64,000 nt of DNA from an uncultured Phascolarctobacterium sp. (GTDB taxonomy: Bacteria > Bacillota > Negativicutes > Acidaminococcales > Acidaminococcaceae). The DNA lies in contig UQXH01000006.1 of assembly GCA_900545025.1 (NCBI GenBank), positions 27,090-91,089 of the forward strand, written 5' to 3'. Position numbers and translations under genes: made by a program. The notes beneath the pieces are model-generated. The model ran no database searches. It was not told the DNA's origin and worked only from the letters and a program-made list of their open reading frames with translations. Shown one piece after another: positions 16,389 through 25,501 of this stretch. The number at the start of each line of letters is the position of its first letter. The first letter of the stretch is position 1.

Positions 16389-16997
16389 TTAGAATTTTAC
16401 GGTTACGCCCATGTTGACGCCTCTGGCTTTCATATCGCCGTCATCTCCGAGAGCGTCCTGGAATTTGTGGTCATAATAGGACAAGTTCAGCTCAACGTTA
16501 TTGAGGATGGGTTTGCTTACGCCGATTTCGTAGGACTTGTTTTTATCACCATAGCCTACATTCCCCCAGACGGTGAAGAGAAGCGGCAGTTCAAACTGTG
16601 CCTGCAAACCAATCTGACCGGAATTATTATTGTGGCCGCCCATATGGTCAGTGCTGGTATCGGCATTAAGATAGCCTGCATACGCTGAAAGATTGGGGAG
16701 CAGCTTATACATCAGGTTAAGCTGTTGAGTGCGGGTTTTACCTTCGTCAGCCTTGAAATTATCCCATCTGTAATTTAAAGCAGTGTTGCTGCCAAGACCT
16801 ACGGTGGCACCCAGATAGGTACTGTCGGATTTACTCATCTTATAATTATCTCCTTCAATGCTGGAGGGAAGCGTGATGCCGGCATCAATAGCTACCTTGC
16901 CGGGTTCGTAGCTTTTCAGCGGAGATGCATATGCGGCAGTAGAGATGCCTGCCGTGATAATTGCGCTTAAAATAAGAGCAGTATAGATTTTCTTCAT
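16389..16997 (-). CDS. Outer-membrane beta-barrel protein
   Basis: 202 residues. Signal peptide MKKIYTALILSAIITAGIST ending AYA. The mature part is made of short alternating strands (YLGATVGLGSNTALNYRWD, QLNLMYKLLPNLSAYAGYL, IGLQAQFELPLLFTVWGNVG) and the last residues VTVKF end in Phe, as expected for BAM-assembled barrels. About eight strands. It is good evidence for a diderm cell. No specific pore or ligand function can be read. Single-gene unit with its own terminator. Confidence 0.85.
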   Translation of the reverse strand: MKKIYTALILSAIITAGISTAAYASPLKSYEPGKVAIDAGITLPSSIEGDNYKMSKSDSTYLGATVGLGSNTALNYRWDNFKADEGKTRTQQLNLMYKLLPNLSAYAGYLNADTSTDHMGGHNNNSGQIGLQAQFELPLLFTVWGNVGYGDKNKSYEIGVSKPILNNVELNLSYYDHKFQDALGDDGDMKARGVNMGVTVKF

Positions 16998-17103
16998 AAT
17001 ATATTCAGTCCTTTACTTTAAATATCTTGTTTTAATTTTAACATACTAAAAATTTTATGCAAGAATAATAAGTGTCAGTTATTTTACAAAAGCTTTAAAA
17101 TAC

Positions 17104-17132
17104 TTGTAAAAAGATGTAAAAAATAGGATAAT
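17104..17132 (+). promoter_or_regulatory. Probable promoter of flippase gene
   Basis: TTGTAA and GATAAT with a 17-base spacer, 32 bases before the start codon. Moderate match. Confidence 0.45.
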
Positions 17133-17164
17133 ATCTGTGTATATCTAAATTAAAGGCGGATTAT

Positions 17165-18781
17165 ATGAGCGAGACTACAGCTAATAATGATAATAAAAAA
17201 TTTCTTAAGGGAACGCTGATCCTTACTGCTTCCAGTATCGTGGTCAAGGTAATCGGTTCGCTGAACTGGATTATCTTATCACGTGTCTTAGGCGGCGAGG
17301 GTATCGGCCTTTACCAGATGGGTTTTCCCATTTATCTGATGGCGATTACTGTTTCCTCGGCCGGCATACCGGTAGCGATTTCCATTATTACGGCTGAAAA
17401 GCTGGCTAATAAGGATTATCGCGGCGCCAAGCGGGTATTCAGTGTTTCTTTGCGGCTATTGCTGGTCAGCGGTCTGGTTTTTTCTTCGGCCCTATTCTTT
17501 GGTGCTGGTTGGTTGATTGACCATAATTTTATTCGCGACGGACGCGCTTATTATTCTATTATCGCACTGGCGCCGGCTGTATTTTTTGTAACCTTCCTGG
17601 CCAGCTTCCGTGGTTATTTGCAGGGCTGGCAGATAATGACGCCGACCGCCGTTTCGGAAATAGTAGAGCAGCTGATGCGCGTTTTCACCATGTTGATTTT
17701 TGCCGATTTGCTGCTGCCTTACGGTTTGGCTTACGCAGCCGGCGGCGCCAGCATGGGTGCCGGTGTAGGCGCCTTCTGTGCCTTGCTGGTGCTGATGTGG
17801 TTTTACAGGCGGCTTAAACGTAAGCTGCATGCGGAAATTGCGGCGCAGGACGATACTGCTGAAGTCGAGGGAGCCTGGCATATTATAAAAAGGATGCTGC
17901 GTCTGGCACTGCCGGTATCTCTTTCAAGCTTAATGCTGCCTATTGGCGCCAATCTTGACCTTTTGATTGTGCCGCAGCGTTTAGAGGCTGCCGGCTTCAG
18001 CGTCAGGACGGCAACGGAACTTTTTGGCTATCTTACTGGCATGGCTGTGCCGTTAGTCAATCTGGCGGCTATCTTTACGGCGGCTATGACTATCAGCCTT
18101 GTGCCTTCTATTTCTGAGTCAAGAGCTCTTGGCAATCTGGAAGCTATCCGAGAAAAAATCAAGATTGCTTTCAGAGTTGCCATGATTATTACCTGCCCGT
18201 GTTTTATGGGCCTGTATTTTCTGGCGGAAAAGGTGGCTGCGCTGATTTATAATGCACCGGGTGCCGCTGCAGCCATTCAGACAATGAGTGTAGGCATTTT
18301 GTTTTTAGGACTGCATCAGATCAGCACAGGTATCCTGCAGGGACTTGGCAAAACTTCCATACCGGTAATCAATATGATTTTGGCCGGTGTGGTCAAGGTA
18401 ATATTGAGCTGGACCTTGACCGCGGTGCCGGCTTTAGGTGTGAAAGGCGCATCTATGGCGACGGTGGCAGATTTTGCCGTAGCCGCAGTCATCAATATGT
18501 GTTTTATCTATAAATTTACCGGTTATCATCTGTCAGCTGGTAATTTATTAAAGCCTTTGGCTGCTTCCGGCGTAATGGGGGCGGTGATTTATGGAGTCCT
18601 GTATTTCTGCGGCGGCTGGGGCGCCTGGGCTATTTTGATTGCCATGATAGCGGCCGTGCCGTCTTATGCGTTGGCGCTGATTGCCTGCGGCGGCCTGCAT
18701 CAGGAGGACATGGAGAATATTCCTTTTGTAGGTGCCAGGATGCTGCGCTTAGGACAACGCTGTGGGTATTTTAAAGGATAA
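17165..18781 (+). CDS. MATE/MurJ-superfamily flippase, SpoVB-like
   Basis: 538 residues, about fourteen membrane helices. Start motifs FLKGTLILTASSIVVKVIG and LSRVLGGEGIGLYQMGFPIY are those of the SpoVB/polysaccharide-transporter group; later LGLHQISTGILQGLGKTSIP is also typical. These proteins flip lipid-linked oligosaccharides, in SpoVB-like cases cell-wall precursor (lipid II). The next gene starts four bases after the stop and encodes a murein hydrolase-type protein, consistent with a cell-wall operon. Exact substrate is inferred. Confidence 0.88.
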   Translation: MSETTANNDNKKFLKGTLILTASSIVVKVIGSLNWIILSRVLGGEGIGLYQMGFPIYLMAITVSSAGIPVAISIITAEKLANKDYRGAKRVFSVSLRLLLVSGLVFSSALFFGAGWLIDHNFIRDGRAYYSIIALAPAVFFVTFLASFRGYLQGWQIMTPTAVSEIVEQLMRVFTMLIFADLLLPYGLAYAAGGASMGAGVGAFCALLVLMWFYRRLKRKLHAEIAAQDDTAEVEGAWHIIKRMLRLALPVSLSSLMLPIGANLDLLIVPQRLEAAGFSVRTATELFGYLTGMAVPLVNLAAIFTAAMTISLVPSISESRALGNLEAIREKIKIAFRVAMIITCPCFMGLYFLAEKVAALIYNAPGAAAAIQTMSVGILFLGLHQISTGILQGLGKTSIPVINMILAGVVKVILSWTLTAVPALGVKGASMATVADFAVAAVINMCFIYKFTGYHLSAGNLLKPLAASGVMGAVIYGVLYFCGGWGAWAILIAMIAAVPSYALALIACGGLHQEDMENIPFVGARMLRLGQRCGYFKG

Positions 18782-18785
18782 GGAA

Positions 18786-19745
18786 ATGGAAACAGAAAAG
18801 AAAACTATTAAAGAAGAACAATGTGAAAGCTGCAGGATAGTCCTGCCCGGTAATAAGGTGTTTTCCTGCAGTGCCGGCAGCTTTAAATGGCTGGTGGTAT
18901 TAGGGGCCATCATTATCTTGGCTTCGGTATCGGCTGCAGGTTATTTTGGTTACCGATTGTATCAGTTCCGCAGCGAACAAAGCGCTTTTGCCGAATATCA
19001 GCTGCATAAGGAACAGGAGCAGGCTGCGCTGCAGAAAATGCTCAATGATAACGAAAAGATGCTGCGCGATATGACAGAGCTTGCTAATCTGGAAAAGAAG
19101 CTGCGCCGTACGCTGATTCGCGATGTAGATAACAGCAAATTAGCCGGCGGTGCCGAGGCAACGCCGGTAGCTGCCGAATCTGTCCGTTATTTGGGGCAGG
19201 GTGGTCCTAAAGAAAAATTAGGAGCCAGTGAACTTAAAGCTTTACTTGAAGTACAGAATCAAAATATCAGCCAGATGATTGCAGAAAGAAAAAGCGCTGT
19301 TTCGGAGCTGCTGCAGGTAATTGGCGGCCGCAGCGGTACCATGGCGGCTTTTCCTGATAAATGGCCTGTACGGGACGGAGAGATAAGCTCTCCTTACGGT
19401 AGCCGTGTCGGCCCTATCGAAGGTGGCTACGAATGGCATCAGGGAATAGATATTGCCGTTGATTTCGGTGCTCCTGTATACGCCAGTGCGGCAGGCAAGG
19501 TAGAGCAGGCTGGCTGGAACGGCGGTTATGGGCGGTATGTCAGAATCAATCATGGCAACGGCTATGAAAGCGCTTATGGACACATGAGCAGTCTGGCTGT
19601 AGAGGCCGGGCAGCAGGTTGCCAAGGGTGAAATTATCGGCTTCGTGGGCAGCAGCGGCTACAGTACCGGCCCGCATATACACTATGAGGTGTTGGTAGAT
19701 GGTCAGGCTGTAGATCCTTATTATATGCTGAAAAGTAAAGAATAA
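18786..19745 (+). CDS. Membrane-anchored M23 (LytM) peptidase with coiled coil
   Basis: 319 residues from the ATG at 18786. A cytoplasmic N-terminus is followed by one membrane helix (WLVVLGAIIILASVSAAGYF), a charged coiled coil (about 70-125) and a C-terminal LytM domain. The zinc-site residues are present: His/Asp in WHQGIDIA and the HxH in GPHIHYEV, with GYGRYVRI and AYGHMS between. It should be active, cleaving peptidoglycan crosslinks, or may activate amidases. It is a paralogue of the 33729-34685 product. Coexpressed with the flippase and ended by a terminator. Confidence 0.88.
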   Translation: METEKKTIKEEQCESCRIVLPGNKVFSCSAGSFKWLVVLGAIIILASVSAAGYFGYRLYQFRSEQSAFAEYQLHKEQEQAALQKMLNDNEKMLRDMTELANLEKKLRRTLIRDVDNSKLAGGAEATPVAAESVRYLGQGGPKEKLGASELKALLEVQNQNISQMIAERKSAVSELLQVIGGRSGTMAAFPDKWPVRDGEISSPYGSRVGPIEGGYEWHQGIDIAVDFGAPVYASAAGKVEQAGWNGGYGRYVRINHGNGYESAYGHMSSLAVEAGQQVAKGEIIGFVGSSGYSTGPHIHYEVLVDGQAVDPYYMLKSKE

Positions 19746-19748
19746 ATA

Positions 19749-19784
19749 AAAAGCAGTTATATCCGAAATGATATAACTGCTTTT
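19749..19784. terminator. Bidirectional terminator
   Basis: AAAAGCAGTTATATC / GATATAACTGCTTTT with CGAAAT loop between convergent genes. Confidence 0.9.
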
Positions 19785-19798
19785 GCTTTTACGAAAAA

Positions 19799-20482
19799 TT
19801 ATTTGCCAAGGATGATTTTAGTCAGATCCATCGGGTCAACAATCTTACCGTCTTTGTAAACGCGCATGTTGCCGCTGGCAATTTCATCGATGAGGATTAC
19901 TTCATCGTTATTGTAGCCGAATTCGAATTTGATGTCATACAGGTCCAGACCTTTTTTAGCCAGGTCAGCTGCAACGATATGGGTAATTTTCAAAGTTTGT
20001 TCTTTCATGCTTTCGAACATTTCGCGGGTCATGATGTGCAGTGCTTCCAGACCTTCGCAGGTAACCAGCGGGTCGCCTTTGGCATCATCTTTGAAAGTGG
20101 TTTCAACATAACCGCCGGGCAGTTCGGTGCCGTCAGCAATGTAGTCGCCATAACGGCGGATGAAGCTGCCGGTTGCTTTCAGGCGGCAGATAACTTCGAG
20201 GCCTTTGCCGAATACTTTAGCAGGAAGTACTTCCATAGTTGCTTCGTCAACGTTAGCGGATACATAATGGGTTTTGATGCCTGCTTCTTTCAGAATTTCA
20301 AAGAAATGAATGGAGGTTTCCAGGTTTGCTTTGCCAATGCCTTCAATAGTCAGGCCGATGCTGTTTTCACCCGGATCGAAAACGCCGTCTTTGCCGGTGC
20401 AGTCATCTTTAAATTTTAACAGTACATTACCGTTTTCCAGTTGATAAACGGTTTTGGTCTTACCTTCATAAATTTTTTCCAT
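19799..20482 (-). CDS. purC: SAICAR synthase
   Basis: 227 residues, near the usual 235. YEGKTKTVY at the start, FKDDCTGKDGVFD, EVICRLKATGSFIRRYG, the ATP/Mg motif LYDIKFEFGYNNDEVILIDEI and the SGNMRVYKDG end identify phosphoribosylaminoimidazole-succinocarboxamide synthase of purine synthesis, a cytosolic enzyme. Instead of the common SxRxW-like ending the C-terminus is slightly shorter. GAAAGGG precedes the ATG. No other pur gene is adjacent, so it is a lone pur gene here. Confidence 0.93.
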   Translation of the reverse strand: MEKIYEGKTKTVYQLENGNVLLKFKDDCTGKDGVFDPGENSIGLTIEGIGKANLETSIHFFEILKEAGIKTHYVSANVDEATMEVLPAKVFGKGLEVICRLKATGSFIRRYGDYIADGTELPGGYVETTFKDDAKGDPLVTCEGLEALHIMTREMFESMKEQTLKITHIVAADLAKKGLDLYDIKFEFGYNNDEVILIDEIASGNMRVYKDGKIVDPMDLTKIILGK

Positions 20483-20633
20483 AATAGCACCCTTTCGTTA
20501 GTAACAAGTTTATCTGAACATATTTATCCTATCACAAAGTGTTTTTTTGCTCAAGAAAATTGTAAAAAATTTGTTTTTTTAATTGTGCCTGCCGTTTAAG
20601 CAAAGTGATACTTTTGTGGAATAAAAGATATTC

Positions 20634-20821
20634 TTAAAAGTTATTTGCTATCTTACTGGCGGTTGTCGCGCCGGTAATGATAAGCTTCGTGCCAAAATAG
20701 TTTTCCGGTGTTTTGAGCTGTTTGCTGAGGGATGGTTGCGCCAGATGTACACATTCTGCGCTCCGGTAAAGCTGCCGGCTTCTATGATAGCAAGGAAATT
20801 TCTATAATTTGCTAATTCCAT
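20634..20821 (-). pseudogene. LysR-family regulator remnant, frameshifted
   Basis: An ATG at 20821 behind AAGGTGG opens MELANYRNFLAIIEAGSFTG, the start of a LysR helix-turn-helix. After that the frame is lost near 20757; in another frame the sequence continues ECVHLAQPSLSKQLK and then ends at a stop near 20634. Only about 60 of the usual 300 codons remain, so this is a decayed gene end. The rest of 20483-20633 is AT-rich with no gene visible. Confidence 0.7.
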
Positions 20822-20943
20822 ATTTCCACCTTGCATATTGGTGGATATTATAAGAATATATTTTAGCACTATCTGTATTTGATGTATATATTTCTTTTGT
20901 ATCAGTGCCTTTTGTATAAGGTTTGGTGATTGATATGGTCAAG

Positions 20944-20972
20944 TTGCAATGGTGGCAGGCCTATGGTATAAT
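20944..20972 (+). promoter_or_regulatory. Promoter of tRNA-Gly
   Basis: TTGCAA and TATAAT with a 17-base spacer, 19 bases before the tRNA. Confidence 0.7.
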
Positions 20973-20991
20973 TACGGAAGAATAAAGACTT

Positions 20992-21066
20992 GCGGGTATA
21001 GCTCAGTGGTAGAGCAGTGGCTTCCCAAGCCTCGTGTCACGAGTTCGAATCTCGCTACCCGCTCCA
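20992..21066 (+). tRNA. tRNA-Gly (anticodon CCC)
   Basis: 75 bases including an encoded CCA. Acceptor arms GCGGGTA and TACCCGC pair, the D arm is GCTC/GAGC, the anticodon loop is TTCCCAA with anticodon CCC, and the T loop is TTCGAAT. It stands at the left edge of the accessory region, a common integration site. Confidence 0.93.
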
Positions 21067-21075
21067 GAAAAAATT

Positions 21076-21105
21076 ACGTCCTCCGAGAATCGGAGGACGT
21101 TTTTT
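21076..21105 (+). terminator. Terminator after tRNA-Gly
   Basis: ACGTCCTCCGA / TCGGAGGACGT stem with GAA loop and a T run. Confidence 0.92.
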
Positions 21106-21139
21106 ATTTGCTATCCCATAGTAGGGAATTCAAAGTTTC

Positions 21140-21943
21140 TTATTGCGACATGCCGCCAAAAATGCGGTCATAGAAGTAGGTCTTGAAGTCCTCCACATTC
21201 ATGCTCTGATATTGGTCGTAGAGTTTCTGGCACACACTGTCTGTCGGATAGTTGATCTTATCCTTTTCGTCATTTACCGCAGTCCACACCGCCACAGCAG
21301 CTTCTTCCGGGCCGGGGAACGCAGCGTTGCCGTCCAGTAGATATTCCCGCTGCCTGGCCGCAGGCTCCTCATAGCCGTCCAAAATGTTGATGGGGGTCTG
21401 GAAATTGGTGTTGGTTCCACCAGGGATCATAGCAGCCATCTTCACGCCAAAGGGTTTCAGTTCATAGTACAGGGACTCCACCATGCCCTGCTGGGCGCGC
21501 TTGGCTGCGCCATATGCGCCGTCACGCGGCAGGGCAATAATGCCAGCCAGAGATGTGGTCGTCAGGAGCGCACCGCCTTTGCGTGCCTTGAAGTGGGGGA
21601 TAAACTGCTGCGTCACCAGCATGGTCCCGATTACATCGGTGTCAAAGAGCTTGCGAATCTCAGCCTCCGGCAGTTTCTCAAAAGGCCCCATCATGCCGTA
21701 ACCGGCGTTGTTGAACAGCACATCCACATCATACTCTGCCAGCGCCTTCCGGCTGGTTTCTCGGATCTGTTCAGGGCTCATCAAATCCAGTGGCATGATG
21801 ACCACATTAGGCAGGTCAGCCAGTTCCCCGGCCTTCTGCGGGTTTCTCATCGTGTCGATAACCCGCCAGCCATGGTTTGCAAAATACCTGGTCGTTTCCC
21901 GACCAATACCAGAAGATGCGCCCGTGATAAAAATTGTTTTCAT
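21140..21943 (-). CDS. Short-chain dehydrogenase/reductase
   Basis: 267 residues from the ATG at 21943, behind GAGGAG. Rossmann motif TGASSGIG at the N-terminus, NNAGYG in the middle and the catalytic YGAAKRAQQ (Tyr-x-x-x-Lys) with upstream Ser. Classical SDR, NAD(P)-dependent, cytosolic; substrate unknown. Third codons are visibly GC-richer than in the core genes nearby, suggesting transfer. It follows the tautomerase gene after 19 bases and both are controlled from a promoter divergent to a LysR gene. Confidence 0.88.
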   Translation of the reverse strand: MKTIFITGASSGIGRETTRYFANHGWRVIDTMRNPQKAGELADLPNVVIMPLDLMSPEQIRETSRKALAEYDVDVLFNNAGYGMMGPFEKLPEAEIRKLFDTDVIGTMLVTQQFIPHFKARKGGALLTTTSLAGIIALPRDGAYGAAKRAQQGMVESLYYELKPFGVKMAAMIPGGTNTNFQTPINILDGYEEPAARQREYLLDGNAAFPGPEEAAVAVWTAVNDEKDKINYPTDSVCQKLYDQYQSMNVEDFKTYFYDRIFGGMSQ

Positions 21944-21962
21944 TATCATTTCACTCCTCATT

Positions 21963-22343
21963 TCATTGATTTGAATTGTCATGTTGTTTGGGAACAGCGA
22001 CCATTTCCCCATCATAACCCCAGTTTTGAAATTCCAGGATATTGATGTAGATATGATCCTTTTTGGTTTTTAACTCTTTCACCAGAATAGGGAAAAAAGC
22101 ATCTATAATACGCCTGTAATCCTCTAACGGTGTCAACGGCCCTGGGCAGACCAGGATATGTGCCGTAGGAGAATCCACGTCCCCACGGAAGTTCATCCAA
22201 CAGCCATCCACCACCGCCATCTGGATATTGGCCGCAACTTCTTTACTGGACACTTTTCCAAATGCAGCGATCAGTTTTTGGGACAACTCCCGTTTTTTCT
22301 CCGTAGATAATACTGTGGTGGTTTTTACTTCGATGTACGGCAT
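21963..22343 (-). CDS. Tautomerase-superfamily protein (4-OT/MIF-like)
   Basis: 126 residues starting MPYIEVKTTTVLS, so processing leaves the N-terminal Pro used as catalytic base in the tautomerase superfamily. GAGGAGGTG precedes the ATG. The length is about twice a 4-oxalocrotonate tautomerase unit, as in fused two-unit tautomerases such as MIF-like proteins. It pairs with an SDR, so the two may act on the same keto-acid or aromatic compound. Substrate unknown. Confidence 0.8.
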   Translation of the reverse strand: MPYIEVKTTTVLSTEKKRELSQKLIAAFGKVSSKEVAANIQMAVVDGCWMNFRGDVDSPTAHILVCPGPLTPLEDYRRIIDAFFPILVKELKTKKDHIYINILEFQNWGYDGEMVAVPKQHDNSNQ

Positions 22344-22397
22344 GGTTCACCTCCTCGTTTTTCCGTAAGAACCCATTAACCCCTTGCTTCTGTACTC

Positions 22398-22426
22398 ATT
22401 ATATGGTACAATCAGCCATAAGTAAA
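22398..22426 (-). promoter_or_regulatory. Promoter of tautomerase-SDR operon
   Basis: TTTACT and TATAAT with a 17-base spacer on the minus strand, inside the 113-base divergent region shared with the LysR gene. Confidence 0.6.
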
Positions 22427-22456
22427 ATTCGTTTTTTATGATATGGAGATAACTAA

Positions 22457-23326
22457 ATGATGATGAATAGGAGCTTGGAAATCTTTATTAAAGTAGCAGA
22501 GTGTGGAAGCATTACACGAGTTGCCAAAGTACTATATATCACGCAACCTGCAGTGAGTAATGCCATTTCAAAACTGGAAACAGAATTGAACGTTAAGCTA
22601 TTCTTTCGGGACAAGCGGAACGGGCTGCTCCTGACTGATGTGGGTCAGAAGATTTTTCTTCTCGCCAAACAGATAGAAGATTTAGATAATCGCATCGCGC
22701 AGACTGCCTATCTGGAAAATCATTTTGTAGAGGGCCGTCTGCGTATCGCTGCCTTGACTTCTCTTGTTTCGACCATTCTTTCAAAGGCTCTAAAGGAATA
22801 TCGGGCAGCGTTTCCGGGTGTGACGGTTGAAATCAGGGAAGGCAGTCCCAACGATATTTTCCGTATGGTGGAGGAGCATACAGTGGATTTTGCAATTTCC
22901 TGTTCTCCTTTTGGAAAGTTCGACTCAATCAAACTATGCCGTGACCGAATGGCTGCCATGTTCCCAAAAGAATATCCTGATGTTTTGCAGGTGGATTTGA
23001 CCGCTCCTCCCGAATTGCTGATTATCAATAAACCTGCCTATGAAACAATTTTGGATCATATTAAGCAGCCACTTCCCACAGAAAAAATCCTTCAAGTTCA
23101 GACGGCAGAGACAGCCATCAACATGGTTTTGGATGGAATTGGTATTGGCATCCTATCAGAGTACACAATGAACACGTTGGTAGCAGGGTATCGTAAATAT
23201 CCAGTCACGCCAGAAATTTCTTTTGATATTGGAGTATTTGCAAATGACCTAAATGACCTAACGCCAGCGGCGCAAAGATTTGTAAATATGATAAAAACCG
23301 TTTTTAACAACGAAAGGCTGACATAA
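22457..23326 (+). CDS. LysR-family transcriptional regulator
   Basis: 289 residues. N-terminal helix-turn-helix (SLEIFIKVAECGSITRVAK, YITQPAVSNAISKLE) and a substrate-binding domain of normal length (RLRIAALTSLVSTIL, VDFAISCSPFGKFDSI, GIGIGILSEYTMNTLV). GGAGA lies nine bases before the ATG. It diverges from the tautomerase/SDR genes and is their likely regulator. Inducer unknown. Confidence 0.9.
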   Translation: MMMNRSLEIFIKVAECGSITRVAKVLYITQPAVSNAISKLETELNVKLFFRDKRNGLLLTDVGQKIFLLAKQIEDLDNRIAQTAYLENHFVEGRLRIAALTSLVSTILSKALKEYRAAFPGVTVEIREGSPNDIFRMVEEHTVDFAISCSPFGKFDSIKLCRDRMAAMFPKEYPDVLQVDLTAPPELLIINKPAYETILDHIKQPLPTEKILQVQTAETAINMVLDGIGIGILSEYTMNTLVAGYRKYPVTPEISFDIGVFANDLNDLTPAAQRFVNMIKTVFNNERLT

Positions 23327-23346
23327 AATGTCGGCCTTTCGTTGTT
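23306..23346. repeat. Inverted repeat overlapping LysR gene end
   Basis: AACAACGAAAGGCTGACAT pairs with ATGTCGGCCTTTCGTTGTT (19 pairs, one G.T) around a short loop, overlapping the stop. Probably a terminator without a strong T run. Confidence 0.65.
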
Positions 23347-23429
23347 AACTGCAGAATTTTCTGTAACGGCCAAATACCCTTTTGAGAATTGTAGTATTGA
23401 TAGGGAGAGAAACGAGGAAAAAGTCACGG

Positions 23430-23520
23430 TAGCAAGCACAGCCAGCGAGTACCCACTGGCGGATTTTCGATTTAGGGGGGGCCATGCCCCTAAACCGAAA
23501 AATGCTTGCTGGGATAGTCC
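23430..23520 (+). other. Candidate oriT region upstream of mobC
   Basis: Just before mobC an imperfect inverted repeat TTTAGGGG / CCCCTAAA lies at 23471-23494 in a GC-rich stretch, with TCGA/CCGA flanks. This is where MobC-family mobilization systems usually keep oriT. No nick site can be assigned by eye. Confidence 0.4.
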
Positions 23521-23549
23521 CAGACCCTTATGAGAACGGAGGCGGCAGC

Positions 23550-23879
23550 ATGGCAAACCGAAAGCGGAATATACAGATGAAATTCTGGGTCACAGAGGAG
23601 GAGAAGCGGCTCATTGACGAGAAGATGAGCCAGCTCCCTACCCGGAGATATGGCGCCTACCTGCTGAAGATAGCGATAGACGGATACATTATCCAGGTAG
23701 ACACCACCGACATCAAGGAGATGACAAAGGCCCTGGGCTCCATCGGCCGGAACATCAACCAGATCGCCCGGAGGGTCAACGCCGGCGGCCCCGCCTATCA
23801 GGCCGACATGGAGGAGGTCCGGGAAAGGCTGGATCAGATATGGCAGTTACAAAGACGCCTCCTATTAAGTCAACGCTGA
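23550..23879 (+). CDS. mobC: MobC-type plasmid mobilization relaxosome protein
   Basis: 109 residues from the ATG at 23550, behind GGAGGCGG. N-terminal ribbon-helix-helix-like segment (QMKFWVTEEEKRLIDEKMSQ), then the typical MobC motif ALGSIGRNINQIARRVNAGG. It helps a relaxase bind oriT. The relaxase gene overlaps its last 40 bases but is broken, so this mobilization module is not functional by itself. Confidence 0.85.
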   Translation: MANRKRNIQMKFWVTEEEKRLIDEKMSQLPTRRYGAYLLKIAIDGYIIQVDTTDIKEMTKALGSIGRNINQIARRVNAGGPAYQADMEEVRERLDQIWQLQRRLLLSQR

Positions 23880-25068
23880 AAGCGGCCATCGACTATATCT
23901 GCAATCCCGACAAGACGGACGGAAAGCTTCTGGTGTCCGCTTTCGGCTGCACCGCCGAAACTGCCGACATTGAATTTGAATGGACACGCCGCCATGCCAT
24001 CGACAAGGGTACGTACCTAGCCTCCACCGGATCGGCATGGAACTGGCACGGGAGGTCTTGGACGGCAAATATGAATTTGTCCTCACCACTCACATTGACA
24101 AGAATCATGTCCATAATCACCTGATTTTCAATGCGGTCAGCTTCACTGACCACAAGCACTACCATTCCAACAATGCAACTATCACGAGATACGCCGGGCC
24201 AGCGATTGGCTGTGCAAAGAACACGGCTTGTCCGTCATCGTCCCTGGGCGGGATAAGGGCAAGAGCTATATTGAGTATCAGACCGCACAGAACGGCACCA
24301 GCTACAAGGCAAAGCTGAAAGCCGCCATCGACCGGCTCCTACTCGGCTGCACTGACCTGGAGGACCTGTTCCGCCGCCTCCAGCGAGAAGGGTACGAACT
24401 GAAACGGGGCAGGTACATGTCTGCCAGGGCTCCGGGTCAGGAGCGGTTAACCCAGTTGAAAACTCTGGGTGCGGACTATGCGGAGAAAGCTCTGACCGCC
24501 CGGATCGCCAGCAAGCCAAGCCCTTCCCGCCAGCCGAAACAGCGTACCGGGAGGCCCAGTCTGCTCATCGACATCCAGAACAATATCAAAGCACAGCAGA
24601 GTGCTGGCTACAAACATTGGGCAACTATTGAGAACCTAAAGCGGGCAGCGTAAACGCTGAACTTCTTGACAGAGCATGGCATTGGAAGTTTAGAGGAATT
24701 GTTCGAGCGGTGCGATGGAACAGCGGATGCCACCGTCAGGGTAAAGGCGGATCTCCGGGCAGCCGAAAAGGAAATGGAGCGGCTGACTCTCACCATGAAG
24801 CACTGCCACCTATCGTCAGCTTCGCCTCATGTATGACCAATACCGACAGTCCAGAGATAAGGAAAAATTTCTCCGGGGACATGAGAGTGAGATTATCCTG
24901 TTCGAGGCGGAGGCAATGGAGCTGAAACGGTTGAACACCGTACCCCTGCCGCTCAGTGGCTCCGGGCCGAAATGGATGAACTCACTGCCAGAAAGAGCGC
25001 CCTGCATTCGGAATATCGAAAAGCTCAGCGGTAGGAACGGGAGTATGATATCCTTCGGCAGAATTTGA
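23840..25068 (+). pseudogene. Relaxase (MobA/VirD2 type), multiply frameshifted
   Basis: Successive fragments in different frames make one relaxase: an N-terminal piece MAVTKTPPIKSTLKAAIDYI, then a piece with the HUH-type metal motif HIDKNHVHNHLIFNAVSF, then YIEYQTAQNGTSYKAKLK and a coiled region to a stop at 24653, then LNFLTEHGIGSLEEL and later YDQYRQSRDKEKFLRGHE in yet other frames. Frame changes lie near 24030-24060, 24190-24230, after 24653 and near 24815. It is a decayed conjugative/mobilizable-element gene. Confidence 0.85.
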
Positions 25069-25150
25069 ATAACCTTTTGCACAAACCGGATGTAAGAGAG
25101 TACACAAGAGCTTCTGAACTAATGTAGTGTTTATGACTTCGACATAAAGA

Positions 25151-25179
25151 TTGATTGTTTTGCTAATTTCGTTTATAAT
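25151..25179 (+). promoter_or_regulatory. Promoter of DUF1413/Dam/ATPase module
   Basis: TTGATT and TATAAT with a 17-base spacer, 45 bases before the first gene. The module therefore has its own transcription start inside the dead mobile element. Confidence 0.65.
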
Positions 25180-25224
25180 AATATCAACCATGTTGTTTTC
25201 AAAGTTATCTATGGAGGGTGCAGT

Positions 25225-25458
25225 ATGCCAACGGCAAATGAATTATTAGAGCGAGCACTCAACGAAACTGCTAATCTTAAGTCGGGAGAGGTTTTTCTTA
25301 TAAAAGATTTGTTTCTTGGTTATGAGTGGAATCGTATTTCAAGAAGCGATCGCTTGTTACTTGGAACATTGTTTTTGAACTATATTAAAACTCATAAGAG
25401 CAATGTTGACATCCTTGAAAAAACATCTTCGGGACAGCAACGATACGCTAAGAAGTAA
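25225..25458 (+). CDS. Small DUF1413-like protein
   Basis: 77 residues behind GGAGGGTG. The pattern LKSGEVFLIKDLFLGYEWNR followed by RSDRLLLGTLFLNYIK recalls the DUF1413 family, whose function is not known. Basic and probably cytosolic. It is the first gene of a three-gene unit with a DNA adenine methylase 43 bases further and an ATPase behind it. It could be a small DNA-binding or regulatory partner. Confidence 0.65.
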   Translation: MPTANELLERALNETANLKSGEVFLIKDLFLGYEWNRISRSDRLLLGTLFLNYIKTHKSNVDILEKTSSGQQRYAKK

Positions 25459-25501
25459 AGTTGTTATCAAGGTACTACATTCAAGAAAAGAGGTGAACTT
25501 A

